Origin: Flaccisagitta enflata
Lineage: Eukaryota > Chaetognatha > Sagittoidea > Aphragmophora
Length of the DNA stretch: 64,000 bases
Reading direction: 5' to 3'
Assembly: GCA_965153355.1 (NCBI GenBank)
Contig: OZ231128.1
Location: 52,390,001-52,454,000, forward strand
Part shown: positions 17,371 to 28,138 of the stretch, in pieces
Layout: each line of letters opens with the position of its first letter
Position numbering within the stretch: the stretch's first letter is position 1
Notes under the pieces: generated by a model
Told to the model about the DNA's origin: nothing
What the model saw: the letters and a program-made list of their open reading frames with translations, nothing else
The model's database searches: none
Position numbers and translations under genes: made by a program

Positions 17371-20280
17371 GTAACGGTTAAATACAAGCGCTACGTGGCG
17401 TCCAATAAATGGAACGATCAAAAAGTGTAACATTTTTCTTTGTTACAACTAAGAAAGACATATGCTCATTCCTTTTTTTTTACCGCGTCACGGCGCGTTG
17501 TCATGAAATGAAAATGAAAATAGGTTTGAACTCGTCACGGCTTGGAGATATACCTCGTCACTCGCCTTAGCTCAACGCTCCCTGGTTTGGCCATGATAAC
17601 CTTTTCTTTCAACCTTCTTGAACTCTGACATTTTTAACTCTTTTTTTTTCTAAAAAAAAATTAACTAGGAGTCAGTAACGGCTATTTATGACTAGAACTC
17701 ACTATATTAGAACATCATTCAGCAATAAATATCGCTCGGGCTCATTTTTAACCTAGGTAGAAAATTCCAATACTGCTTTTTTCGTTTGCTTCGCCAAGGC
17801 ACCAAGCCATTATTAGTTCCCTACTTAGAAATGCAAAATTTTACTTTCAGAAAAAGATTAAGAATTTCACGCGAAACAATTTTCCAAATTTGCTGTTCCT
17901 GTGCACTGCAACATAAATAGACGGGCATATTAGCAGTTGCTTAATGCTCAGACTCAAGATACGGACCCACAATGTTGCTTTTTGCCCGTATTGGCTTGTG
18001 AATTTTTGTTTTTCTTTCTCTCTCTGAAAATTGCCATCGAACCTTCTGAAAATCGACTCTCGATCTCAGATGTCCCCCCTCCACAGCTCATCTTTTAGGA
18101 GGAAGAATATTTTGTATCCCTCAATATTAGCAAATTGAAATACAACAGATGAGGTCCTGGAAAACCTACACGCTCGGGTATGTCAATATGGAAAAGTACC
18201 GACTTTTTACCAAATTAATAGAATTAAAGTGCGAAAATAAACAAATATCATTCTTTTCAATATATTCTTAATCGTATACACAAAATTACAACCTTTCACA
18301 TTTATTGGTCAGTTTGTCGATCCATCCCTAACCCTAGTTTTTTTGGGCATTTATGAGAAGTTTTTGCATTATTACTTCTACCTACTTTTTAAACACTGTC
18401 CCTCCCCACCCGCACGCGACTCAGGTAGCGACTTGGTTAGTCATGCATCCGGCCTTTTTTAGCTAAAGAAAAAGATATCTTATATCATGTTCTATAGATT
18501 AGATCTAAAATAAAAACATTCAACAAGGTGAAGTGACGCTCCCAACTTTTGCCATGTGAAGCGCCAGACCCTCTTCTATTTGTTTGAATTTAGTGAGGGA
18601 TAGTGTTGCACTTGTCAGGGAGATGCTCAACTTTATTATCCCCTGCCGAAAAATGAGTCTTAGCTACACCTATAAACCGAGATAAATTTACCTATAAACT
18701 GAGATAAATTTAAAATGGAAGTGATTTTAACTAATTCCCGAACTCTAACTAGCTTTATTTGGCCAAAACTTAGTGTTTTCTGAAAAAAAGTAGTTCAAAT
18801 GAATTAAGAGACCATACACCGAGTATTACTTAAATCAACATTGTAACAAAGCAAGCGGTTTACAAAGTGCATGGGACAAAGCACCGATATACAAGGATCT
18901 TAAAACTGAACCCTGATTTGTGTTCTGTTAACAAAACATCCCAGGCCTTCCCAAAGGAAGCACTTTTCCTAGGGCTGCCGCTTAGAATAAAGTAAGCTTG
19001 CATCAAAAGATTTTACAGACAACGGCGTTCAATCGTTCATATACAGTTCAGGTGTGTCAAATACGACTGATGACTGAGTTAGAGACCATAAAGCTGACTC
19101 AAGATGGGGCAGTTGATTTAAGAACGATCGCCGTTATCCTTTTTTCAAAATTTCATCGGCGACCATTTTTTTTCGCGATCAAAATCCAATGCGATGTCTG
19201 CACTGTTGTTCGCCAAGAAACAAATTATCTAAAAAATACCATTTTACTGTTTCATTAAATTTGATATGATTAACCGAGACACTTTTCGGTGAAGCTTTAA
19301 AAAGGGTCACAGCATTTAAAAGTAATTGGAAAGCCCACTACAACAAGGCAAAGGATGAAAAGTCGATAACATGATTACAACCTTATGCAAATTAGGGGCA
19401 AAACAAAGTTTTTGAAATAAACGGAAGATGACAGAAATATGAAAAAAGAAAAATGGTGAAGGCATTAAAATGAATAACTTCATGATGTCCTAGAGTTATA
19501 TTCACATGGGTTAGTGTTTTGCATATTGACACACCCGAATATACAGCAATCATTTCAAAATAACATCGATGCTTCCAGTTTTAGAACGCTTGCCGGACTA
19601 ATCAACCGTAAAACTCACAAAAAAGCGATAAGTCAGGAAAAGCCCTGGTCATAGAAGAGATCAGAAATCCCTGTTAACCCTACGTCTACAACAAGAGCAA
19701 CATGCATTGCAGTTACGTATAAACAAAGGTTGATAAGAGCTGGAGCAACATAAGCTGCAGCTAGGGTAGACAGACAAAATTGGAATAAGGGTTACAAACT
19801 GGACGTTTTGAAGACGTTATAATCCTAAATTCATAAACAATTAAACATACGTGCAGAGTTCCAACTTCAACCGAGTAGCTAAGTGGAGATTTAAGTCACT
19901 CAAGAGATGATGTGAGTCAATTTCAAAACATGAAGTATAGGTGACCATTGGTGATGAGAGAAGTTGGAATTTTTAAGGCACCAATGAGATTCATGACATG
20001 CCGTGGTGATTCTAACTAAAATGATTTCAGGTAGTTAGACACCAAGACAAACAGTTATCTGCAAACGTAGATAAACATGACCAGCCACATAATTATAAAA
20101 CACACAACTCATCCAGAATCATCGCAAATTTCAGCAAAAAACAGTCATCTACTGGTCTACCACACACGTCAATGTCATCATGTTACCAACTTTCAATAAA
20201 AAATGTAAAGGATCCGTAATAAAAAGTACGCACCGAAGCGTTTGACTATTTTCCCGTGATATGACCATAGTCTAATACAA
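17371..20280. other. Non-coding region
   Basis: No supported gene. A fragment of the GC-rich dispersed family (inverted) lies at about 18400-18465 (CCCACCCGCACGCGACTCAGGTAGC ... ATCCGGCC, in pieces). The direct repeat ACCTATAAACYGAGATAAATTT occurs twice at 18668-18712. Confidence 0.6.
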
Positions 20281-22101
20281 TCAAGGTTCTTTGGTCGAAG
20301 CTTTACACACGATACACGGTAATTGTTGAGCAGTCTTCGAAGGGTTTGAGTTAAGACAATCAGATGCTAAGTGAGTTGAACTGGGAGTGTTGGAATGATA
20401 GGGCGTTTCACGATGCGTGCGGTGAGAACTCCAGGCAAGGAAAGTATTCCATCCGATGGACACGAGATTAACAAACAAGACGCGATGCGCAGAAGGCACA
20501 AATGTGAAATTGAGAATCTTTGATTGAAGAGATGGCGGACGTATTTTTTGGTGAGAGGGTGGGTTGGGAATGGGGGATGGGAGTTTGATAGAGACAAGAG
20601 AAATGGGGAATAAAGAAAAAAAAATCTTAAAAGAGTATGGGTCCGCGACTGGGGTCAAACGGCGTTGTCAAACGGCGTTGTCAAACGGCGTTGTCAAACG
20701 GCGTTGTCATACGGCGTTGTCATACGGCGTTGTCATGCGGCGTTGTCATGCGGCGGCGTTGTCATACAGCGGCTTTGTCAAACGGCGTTGTCAAACAACG
20801 TTTTGGCGCTGGCGTTGTCAGAACAACGTTAGTAAACGCGCTGGCGTTATCCAAGCTGGCGTTATCAAGCGAAGCGTTATCAAACGGCGTTGTCCGTGGC
20901 GTTGTCAAACGGCGTTGTCAAACGGCGTTATCAGGCGGCGTTGTCAAACGGCGTTGTCAAACAGCAACGTTGTCAAGCAGCGTTGTCAAACGGCGTTGTC
21001 AAGCGGCGTTGTCAAACAACGTTGTCAGCGGCGTTGTCAAACAACGTTGTCAAACAGCGTTGTCAAACAACAAGGTTATCGGCGGCGTTGTCAATACAAC
21101 GTTGTCAAACGGCGTTGTCAAGCGGCGTTGTCAAGCGGAATTGTCAAACAACGTTGTCAGGCGGCGTTGTCAAACGGCGTTGTCAAGCGGCGTTGGCAAA
21201 CGGCATTGTCAAACGGCGTTGTCAAATCAAATACGTATGTTGAGAGTCCTTCCATTTTAAGACTACATACCAAGTCTGTGGTCGGTTGAAAAATGTAAAG
21301 TTATGCACGTTTCTCACTTTTAGGCTGGTTGGGTGGTAGGCGGTTTGACCGGTTGGCATGCTAAAATCTTTTACAATTCAAATACATATGTTGAGTTCTT
21401 CCATTTAGGGCTACATACCAAATTTTAGCAAATCGGTGAAAAATGCACAAATTATGCGTTTTTTTTTCACTTTTAGGCAGTGAGCTAGTTGGTAGGCCGG
21501 TTTGACGTTTAGCATGCTAAAATGTTACAAATCAAATACATATGTTGAGTCCTTCCATTTAGAGACTACATACCAAGTCTCAACCAAATTGGTTGAAAAA
21601 TGCCAAGTTATGCACGTTTTTCACTTTTAGGCTGGTAAGAGTTGGTTGGGTGGTAGGCAGTTTGGCCAGTTAGCATGCTAAAATCTTTACAAATCAAATA
21701 CATATGTTGAGTCCTTCCATTTAGAGACTACATACCAAGTTTTAGCCAATCGGTTGAAAAATGCCAAGTTATGCACGTTTTTTTTTTCACTTTTAGGCTG
21801 GTAGGCTGGTTGGTAGGCCAGTTTGGCCAGTTAGCATGCTAAAATCTTTACAAATCAAATACATGTATATGCTGAGTCCTTCCATTTAGGGACTACGCTC
21901 CAAATTTTAACTAAATCAGTTGAAAAATGCCTGAGACCTGTAACGTTTTCACTTTTAGGCTGGTAGGCTGGTTGGGCAGTTGGTTGGGTCGGATCATAAC
22001 ATACATAGGCTGCCAGCTTAGCTTACACTACCTTCCTCAAATAGCAAACAAATCGATCAGGAAGGCATTCCAAGTTATTACAATTTTAAAAATTAGCAAG
22101 A

Positions 22102-22132
<31 letters not shown>

Positions 22133-24985
22133 GCCCACCCGCCTCGAATTATAGTCCGCGTCGGAATGGTATTCCGTCGCGGACAAAAACGAATTGAATA
22201 TCTACAGAGAAAAGGTTAATATAAGGTGTGAACCCCCTGAAAACTGTAGCACCCCCACCTACAGCTCTAGCCGATTAAATTAAAAATCTGAACAGTATCT
22301 GGGTCCGCGACCGAGGGGGTTAAAGATCACCAATTCCATAAGATCGCTATGACCAAAAGATCGCTAACCCTGTAAGTTTGCTAAAACTTTACATTTAGAG
22401 CCTCCATACAAAGTTTCATGCAAATCCGTTTAAAAATGGCAAAGTTATGCACGTTTTTCACTTTGAGGCTAGTAGGGTGGTTGGGTGGTAGGCTGGTTTG
22501 GATAAATAGTGTGCATATGTTGAGTTCTTCCATTTAGAGACTCCATACCAAGTTTCAACCAAATTGGTTGAAAAATACCCAATTTATGCAAGTTTTTCAC
22601 TTTTAGACCAGTAAGCTGGTTGGGTGGTAGGTCGGTTTGGCCAGTTAGCATGCTCAAACATAAATAAATCACACACATGTGTTGAGTCATTCCATTTGGA
22701 GACTCCATACCAAATTTCAACCAAATTGGTTTAAAAACGCCAAAGATATGCACATTTTTCACTTTTAGGCTTGTAACACCCCTTCCATAATTAGGCGAAC
22801 TGGGTTGAAAACACGTTGTTTAAGGGTTGATAAACAGGGATATGATCAATTCAAACAATGTAAAATATCAACATCGGTAAATTTCATCATCATAATGCAA
22901 AAAATGACTCAAAAATGTGAACGGCTATCTCATTATGAGCTCAATTATGAAAATTAGTGAATGGTCACGTTAGGGCCCTCTCTCGCCGTGATTTTAATAT
23001 GTCACCTTCTTTTCCTTTGCTTTTATTAGTTTACGCGACCTTCCTTGCCCCTCCCTGTGCGCCACTGACTCTCCTGCATCAACTAACCGCATTACGCTAT
23101 ATGTGGCAGTTTTTTTTGCATCCCACTTTCTTAAAATGCTTGAAGGTATACGTCTTCCTCTTTGAAACATTTTTCCCGTAGAAATTGGCCAAAATGTGAC
23201 GCTGCACTTCCGGTAAATGACCCTCCATCCCCCTCTATATGCAGGAAAATCCCCAACATTGCTCTTCTACGCCAAAGTACTACGTCTTAGCTATCTCTGT
23301 GTCAAATTTCATCACTCTGAGGGCATTTTTACTATCCATTTGAGTCATTTTTTCCAGTTCGCTTAATTATGGAAGGGGTGTTAGGCTGGTTGGGTGGTAG
23401 GCTGGTTTGACAGGATAAATAGTGTGCATATGTTGAGTTCTTTTATTTAGAGGCTCCATATCAAGTTTCAACCAAATTAGTTGAAAAATGACAAAGTTAT
23501 GCAAGTTTTTCACTTTTGGGCCCGTTGGCTGGTTGGGTGGTAGGTCGGTTTGGCCGGTTAGCATGCTCAAATGCATATAAATCACATACATATGTTGAGT
23601 CCTTCCATTTAGAGACTCCATACCAAATTTCAACCAAATCGGTTGAAAAATGCCAAAGTTATGCACATTTTTCACTTTTAGGCTGGTAGGCTGGTTGGGC
23701 CGGTTGGGTTGGTCGGATCACAGAAATCGGATAGGATGTAAAGCGCCTTACCCTAGTACAACTTCCCACCAAATATGAACCAAATCGGTCAAAGCATAAA
23801 AAAAATATCCATTTTTTAAAATCCGTAACAACGACAACGACACCCACCCGCCTTGAATTATAGTCCGCGTCGGAATGATATTCCGTCGCGGACAAAAATA
23901 GTTTAAAGGTAGAGGTAGAATGTTTATATCAATGAAAGTGGCGTCACCAGAGCGATTTTTTAATTTTGCTTTTTAAGTCAAGATATGGCTTAATAAAGCA
24001 CTAAAATTCACTATTATTAAAAGTTTATAAAATCAAGGATTTTATATTATAATTTGAGACTGGAATGGAAATTGCAAAATCGCTCTGGTGGCGCCACTTG
24101 TACAGTAACAAACTTTAATTACCGTCACACGGGGCTAATAGGGACAGCAGGAGTAAATAGGGACAGTTATATATTTCAAGCTACAAACTACAAAAATGGT
24201 TATAAAACAATATAAACAGCCGTATGTTACCCCCTACTTACTGATTAATGATAAAATGATGAGAGAAATAAAAAAAAGTTGACCAGATTAAAGATATTAA
24301 ATTTTATTTAAGTGTCCCGATTTGCCCCTGCTGTCCCTATTAGCCCCGTGTGACGGTAGCAATATCCAATTTATTATTCATTACTGTAGTTTGATCTGTA
24401 AGGGGGGGTGCTACAGTTTTAGGGGGGTTCACATCTTATATTTCTCCTTCCTCTGTATGACATTCAGGAGGGCACGATATTCCTAGGGTGGGAGAATTGG
24501 CTATAAATTGAGTATGTATTGACAAATGAGAGAATAAATAAAGATCTGGACACACCTGGGCGGCCGGCCACAACTTGTAATTGGCCTCCATGATGTCCCT
24601 CCGATGAGTGGTCCATTCGCTCCAGGCAGCGTCCAGATTATGACCACTGAGAACGGCGTTGGCCATGACAAACCAAGCGCAGAAAACCTAAAATGTCAAG
24701 AAGACTTGGCATAACAATGTTTCTAGCGTGGAAAAATCAGAAAAACAATGCAACAAATGACATAAAACAGCACATGTCTGGTCTTCAGCATACCCACGCC
24801 ATGATCCCTTGATCCAACGCCACTTTCTTGAGAGTTTGTTTTATCCCCGAACCAACAATGAGTTTGTCTAGGCCTCGGTACCAGACGGAGTACGAGGGAC
24901 CCATGAAAAGTAAACCGACGGCACCGACGCGAATAGTTCGTGTTATATCCCATGGAGCGTGTGTGTAACGCTTTTCGACTAGATT
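20281..24985 (-). CDS. Mpv17/PXMP2-family membrane protein gene, 3' three exons
   Basis: Exons, all on the minus strand: 24794-24985 (64 codons, acceptor GCTACAG), 24556-24687 (44 codons, acceptor ACATTTTAG, donor GTGTGT), 20281-20517 (78 codons plus TGA, acceptor ATCAAAG). The donor of the first exon is GTATGC. All junctions are phase 0 and join smoothly. Family signs: RTIRVGAVGLLFMGPSYSVW followed by YRGLD, KKVALDQ, NYKLWPAAQ running into ILNFTFVPSAHRV, then WNTFLAW; these are the conserved GP...WY, DQ, WP..Q and NF..VP..R motifs of Mpv17/PMP22 proteins of the mitochondrial inner or peroxisomal membrane. The WPAAQ form and the extended tail (about 45 residues past WNTFLAW) resemble Mpv17-like 2, but subfamily is uncertain. 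Upstream exon(s) with the N-terminus were not found; they are probably beyond 26 kb. Confidence 0.82.
20654..21228 (+). repeat. 13-bp minisatellite GGCGTTGTCAAAC
   Basis: About 45 units of a 12-13-bp unit with variants (ATACGGC, GCAGC, AACAAC). As 13 is not a multiple of 3 and the unit has no stop in any phase, all three plus frames stay open and give RRCQTALSNGVVK-type peptides; these are artefacts of the repeat. Confidence 0.95.
21290..21990. repeat. About 170-180-bp tandem repeat, block 1
   Basis: Four units, each with GGCTGGTTGGGTGGTAGGC, TTAGCATGCTAAAATC, ACATATGTTGAGTCCTTCCA and GAAAAATGCCAAGTTATGCA in that order. TTAGCATGCTAA is a 12-bp palindrome inside each unit. Confidence 0.9.
22151..22185. 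repeat. GC-rich palindrome GTCCGCG...CGCGGAC
   Basis: TCCGCGTCGGAATGGTATTC continuing CGTCGCGGA: near-perfect inverted repeat (GTCCGCG / TCGGAAT / ATTCCG / CGCGGAC). A second copy at 23864-23894 has an equally good hairpin. Confidence 0.85.
22365..22773. repeat. About 180-bp tandem repeat, block 2
   Basis: Diverged units of the same family as 21290-21990 (GGTTGGGTGGTAGG, TGTGTTGAGT, TTCAACCAAATTGGTTGAAA). Interrupted at 22774 by an inverted-repeat element and resuming at 23384. Confidence 0.85.
22774..23383. mobile_element. 610-bp miniature inverted-repeat element
   Basis: Terminal inverted repeats of about 30 bp (TAACACCCCTTCCATAATTA on both ends reading inward, continuing GCGAACTGG). It lies inside the 180-bp repeat and splits a unit: TTAGGCTTG on the left, GGCTGG after the shared TTA on the right, consistent with a short imperfect target duplication. 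No transposase. Confidence 0.75.
23384..23700. repeat. About 180-bp tandem repeat, block 3
   Basis: Continuation of block 2 after the inserted element; ends with GGCTGGTTGGGCCGGTTGGG and a second GTCCGCG palindrome at 23864-23894. Confidence 0.85.
23936..24099. mobile_element. 164-bp foldback element
   Basis: Left arm AAGTGGCGTCACCAGAGCGA, right arm reads TCGCTCTGGTGGCGCCACTT: about 25-bp terminal inverted repeats with one mismatch. The centre is AT-rich. Confidence 0.7.
24122..24356. mobile_element. 235-bp MITE with TA target duplication
   Basis: Flanked by TA at 24120-24121 and 24357-24358. Both ends read CCGTCACACGGGGCTAATAG inward, and about 45 bp of each arm match (GGGACAGCAGG...). Consistent with a Tc1/mariner-type non-autonomous element. 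Confidence 0.8.
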
Positions 24986-25139
24986 CTGTAGCATGATTTA
25001 GAAATGCAAAGAAATCCAAAGGACTAGTAAGAGTTGACGCTCTTGCTATGAAAAGGTTTCAGTGGTTTTCAACAGTTAGTTTTTAACCGCGTGTACGTTT
25101 GTCTGTCGCAGTACTTCGTTCAATTACACTACCTGAAAG

Positions 25140-25340
25140 CTGGGTGAGCCCTGAAGGCTGGATTTGAGGCCTGGGAGGCCAGATTTGAAACCCTGAGAGA
25201 GGAGCTGGTTTGAGTCTGAGAGAGCTAGAGTGAGAGCCTGAGGCCTGAGAGAGGCTGGTTGAGGCCCAGAAGGCTGGATTTTAGAGGCCTAATAGGCCAG
25301 ATTTTAGGCCTGAGAGGCCAGAAGTTGAGAGCCTGAGGGG
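25140..25340. repeat. Degenerate GCCTGAGAGGC-type minisatellite
   Basis: Irregular copies of GGCTGGATTTGAGGCCTGGGA / GCCTGAGAGAGGCTGG. Ends at the decayed retrotransposon fragment. A GGCCCC-TTC-GGGGCC hairpin follows at 25438-25452. Confidence 0.6.
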
Positions 25341-25430
25341 CAGTGAGAGGACGAACGGACACGAAGCGGACGGACGGATGGGCAGATGGATGGAAGAAGG
25401 AGGAGAAATTTGCCCTGTGTGAAAGCATAG

Positions 25431-25830
25431 GTCATCGGCCCCTTCGGGGCCGCTGCCCAAAAGGGCGGCCTTCCGCCATGTGTTTAAAATGTCGTATGGC
25501 CTTGTGAGCAGCATTAAGCTCTCTGTCGTAAGGACACCAGTTAGTAAGTCTTGTCGACTGTCGAGTGTCTGATAGCTCTTTGAACCAAAAGGCCAACGGT
25601 TCCCATCCATGAGGGCCTCTCTGCTCAATGACAGCTCCAATCGCGACATCTGAAGCATCTGTTGTGATGGCAAGTGGGAGATTGGGATCAGGATGGTGGA
25701 GCATTGTCGAGTTAGCCAATGCATCTTTGATCGAGTCAAAAGATGTCTGCATATCTTCAGACCAGTTTAGCCTTTTTGGACTTGGGATGTCTCGTAGTAG
25801 GTTCGAATACCTGTGATCAATTGAAGCTTA
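25431..25830 (-). pseudogene. Fossil Ty3/gypsy RT/RNase H fragment
   Basis: The minus strand encodes YSNLLRDIPSPKRLNWSEDM leading into FDSIKDALANS, HPDPNLPLAITTDASDVAIG, then AVIEQ, PLAFWFKELS, YDRELNAAHKAIRHFKHM and AEGRPF. This is the RT thumb/connection and the start of RNase H (TTDAS with the first catalytic Asp; the REL Glu). It is cut off after GRPF, just before the expected TDH block, where a GC-rich hairpin begins. It is much closer to ordinary gypsy pols than element A, so it comes from a different family. Confidence 0.85.
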
Positions 25831-26012
25831 AGGGTGAACTAATTGTAAAATCTTAGAGCATCAGGTCCTCTCTTTTTTTTGTGTGTGTGTGTGCATGGGC
25901 GTGATCTCCGTAAAGAATATTCATCAAGTGTGGACTACTCGTCAATGCAGACTGTCACGTCAGCTACCGAGCTCTTTGCGTTTCTACACGTGTGCCACAT
26001 AGATGTCCGCAG

Positions 26013-26014
26013 AA

Positions 26015-26065
<51 letters not shown>

Positions 26066-26076
26066 GACAGAGAGAG
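26013..26076. repeat. (GA)n microsatellite
   Basis: AGAGAG tract followed by ACAGACAGAC. A short (GT)n lies at 25880-25893. Nothing else seen to 26385. Confidence 0.9.
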
Positions 26077-26385
26077 GGAGACCCGCGCTAGGAGAAGTCT
26101 TCTTTCCAGTTATGGCGGGCTTAATAAAATGAGAGGAAGGGAGGAAAAAGAAAAGGAAGAGAATAGAAGGGAGGAAGAAAGTGTCGCGCTTACCACCATT
26201 CCTTATCCCTGCACAGCGGGTGCATCAACATTAGCTAATAGCGGGAATAATTAACTGAAATATAACGTTGTTGGTTTCTTGAGCAGATAGCAAGGAAACT
26301 TGAGCATGCTATAAGGAAGGGGCCGTTACAACTTCCGCTGCGCGGCACCTTACAACGGTAGTCATATGCCTGGCGTCATATATGA

Positions 26386-28136
26386 AAGTTCAATAGTTCA
26401 TTAGTTCAATAGCTCAAAAGTTCAATAGTTCAATAGTTCAGTAGTCCAATAGTTCAAAGTTCAATAGTTCCATAGTTCAATAGTTCAATAGTTTAAAAGT
26501 TCAATAGTTCAATAGATCAATAGTTCAATAGTTCAAAAGTTCAATATTTCAATAGATCAATAGCTCAATAGTTCAATAGTTCAATAGTTCAATAGTTCAA
26601 AAGTTCTATAGTTTAGTAGTTCAATAGTTCAATAGTTCAGTAGTTCACTAGTTCAATAGTTCAAAAAATCAATAGTTCAATAGTTCAGTAGTTCAATAGT
26701 TCAATAGTTCAATAGTTCAATAGTTCAATAGTTCAATAGTTTAATAGTTCAATGGTTCAATAGTATAATAATTCATTAGTTCAATAGTTCAATAGTTCAA
26801 TAGTTCATTAGTTCAATAGTTCAATAATTCATTAGTTCAATATTTCAATAGTTCAATAGTTCAATAGTTCAATAGTTCAATAGTTCAAAAGTTCAATAGT
26901 TCGAAATTTCATTAGTTCAGTAGTTCAATAGTTCAATAGTTCAAAAGTTCAAAAGTTCAATAGTTCAATAGTTCAAAAGTTCATTAGTTCAATAGTTCAA
27001 AAGTTCAATAGTTCAATAGTTCAATAGTTCAGTAGTTCAGTAGTTCAATAGTTCAGTAGTTCAATAGTTCAATAGTTCAATAGTTCAATAGTTCAGTAGT
27101 TCAGTAGTTCAATAGTTCAATAGTTCAATAGTTCAATAGTTCAATAGTTCAATAGTTCAGTAGTTCAATAGTTCAATAGTTCAATAGTTCAATAGTTCAG
27201 TAGTTCAATAGTTCAAAAGTTCAATGGTTCAGTAGTTCAATAGTTCAATAGTTCAATAGTTCAATAGTTCAATAATTCATTAGTTCAATAGTTCAATAGT
27301 TCAAAAGTTCAATAATTCAATAGTTCAATAGTTCAATAGTTCAATAGTTCAATAGTTCAGTAGTTCAATAGTTCAATAGTTCAATAGTTCATTAGTTCAA
27401 TAGTTCAATAGTTCAATAGTTCAATAGTTCAATAGTTCAATAGTTCAATAGTTCAGTAGTTCAATAGTTCAATAGTTCAATAGTTCAATAGTTCAATAGT
27501 TCAATAGTTCAATAGTTCAATAGTTCAATAGTTCAATAGTTCAGTAGTTCAATAGTTCAATAGTTCAATAGTTCAATAGTTCAATAGTTCAATAGTTCAA
27601 TAGTTCAATAGTTCAATAGTTCAATAGTTCAATAGTTCAATAGTTCAATAGTTCAATAGTTCAGTGGTTCAATAGTTCAATAGTTCAATAGTTCAATAGT
27701 TCAATAGTTCAATAGTTCAATAGTTCAATAGTTCAATAGTTCAATAGTTCAATAGTTCAATAGTTCAGTAGTTCAAAAGTTCAATAGTTCAATAGTTCAA
27801 TAGTTCAATAGTTCAATAGTTCAATAGTTCAATAGTTCAATAGTTCAATAGTTCAATAGTTCAATAGTTCAATAGTTCAATAGTTCAATAGTTCAATAGT
27901 TCAATAGTTCAATAGTTCAATAGTTCAATAGTTCAATAGTTCAATAGTTCAATAGTTCAATAGTTCATTAGTTCAATAGTTCAATAGTTCAATAGTTCAA
28001 TAGTTCAATAGTTCAATAGTTCAATAGTTCAATAGTTCAATAGTTCAATAGTTCAATAGTTCAATAGTTCAATAGTTCAAAAGTTCAAAAGTTCAATAGT
28101 TCAATAGTTCATTAGTTCATTAGTTCATTAGTTCAG
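26386..28136 (-). repeat. 8-bp satellite, AGTTCAAT orientation, block 1
   Basis: About 218 units of AGTTCAAT with scattered AGTTCAGT, AGTTCATT and AGTTCAAA variants. A variant pattern of at least 370 bp starting at 26401 recurs at 29914 (see findings). Confidence 0.98.
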
Positions 28137-28138
28137 TA

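Larger units (their letters stand above)
20518..24555 (-). other. 4.04-kb repeat-filled intron of the Mpv17-family gene
   Basis: From donor CAG|GTGTGT (24555) to acceptor ATCAAAG (20518). It contains a 13-bp minisatellite, three blocks of about 180-bp repeats and at least three small inverted-repeat elements. No internal coding exon recognised. Confidence 0.75.

Noticed and set aside
20564-21289. Overlapping ORFs of 241, 207 and 117 residues
   Set aside because: They are translations of the 13-bp minisatellite in three frames; composition is wholly repeat-derived.
24436-24666. Reading the Mpv17 exon as an independent 76-residue gene
   Set aside because: Sequence past 24556 is intronic after a GTGTGT donor; the true exon is 24556-24687 and joins neighbours in phase.
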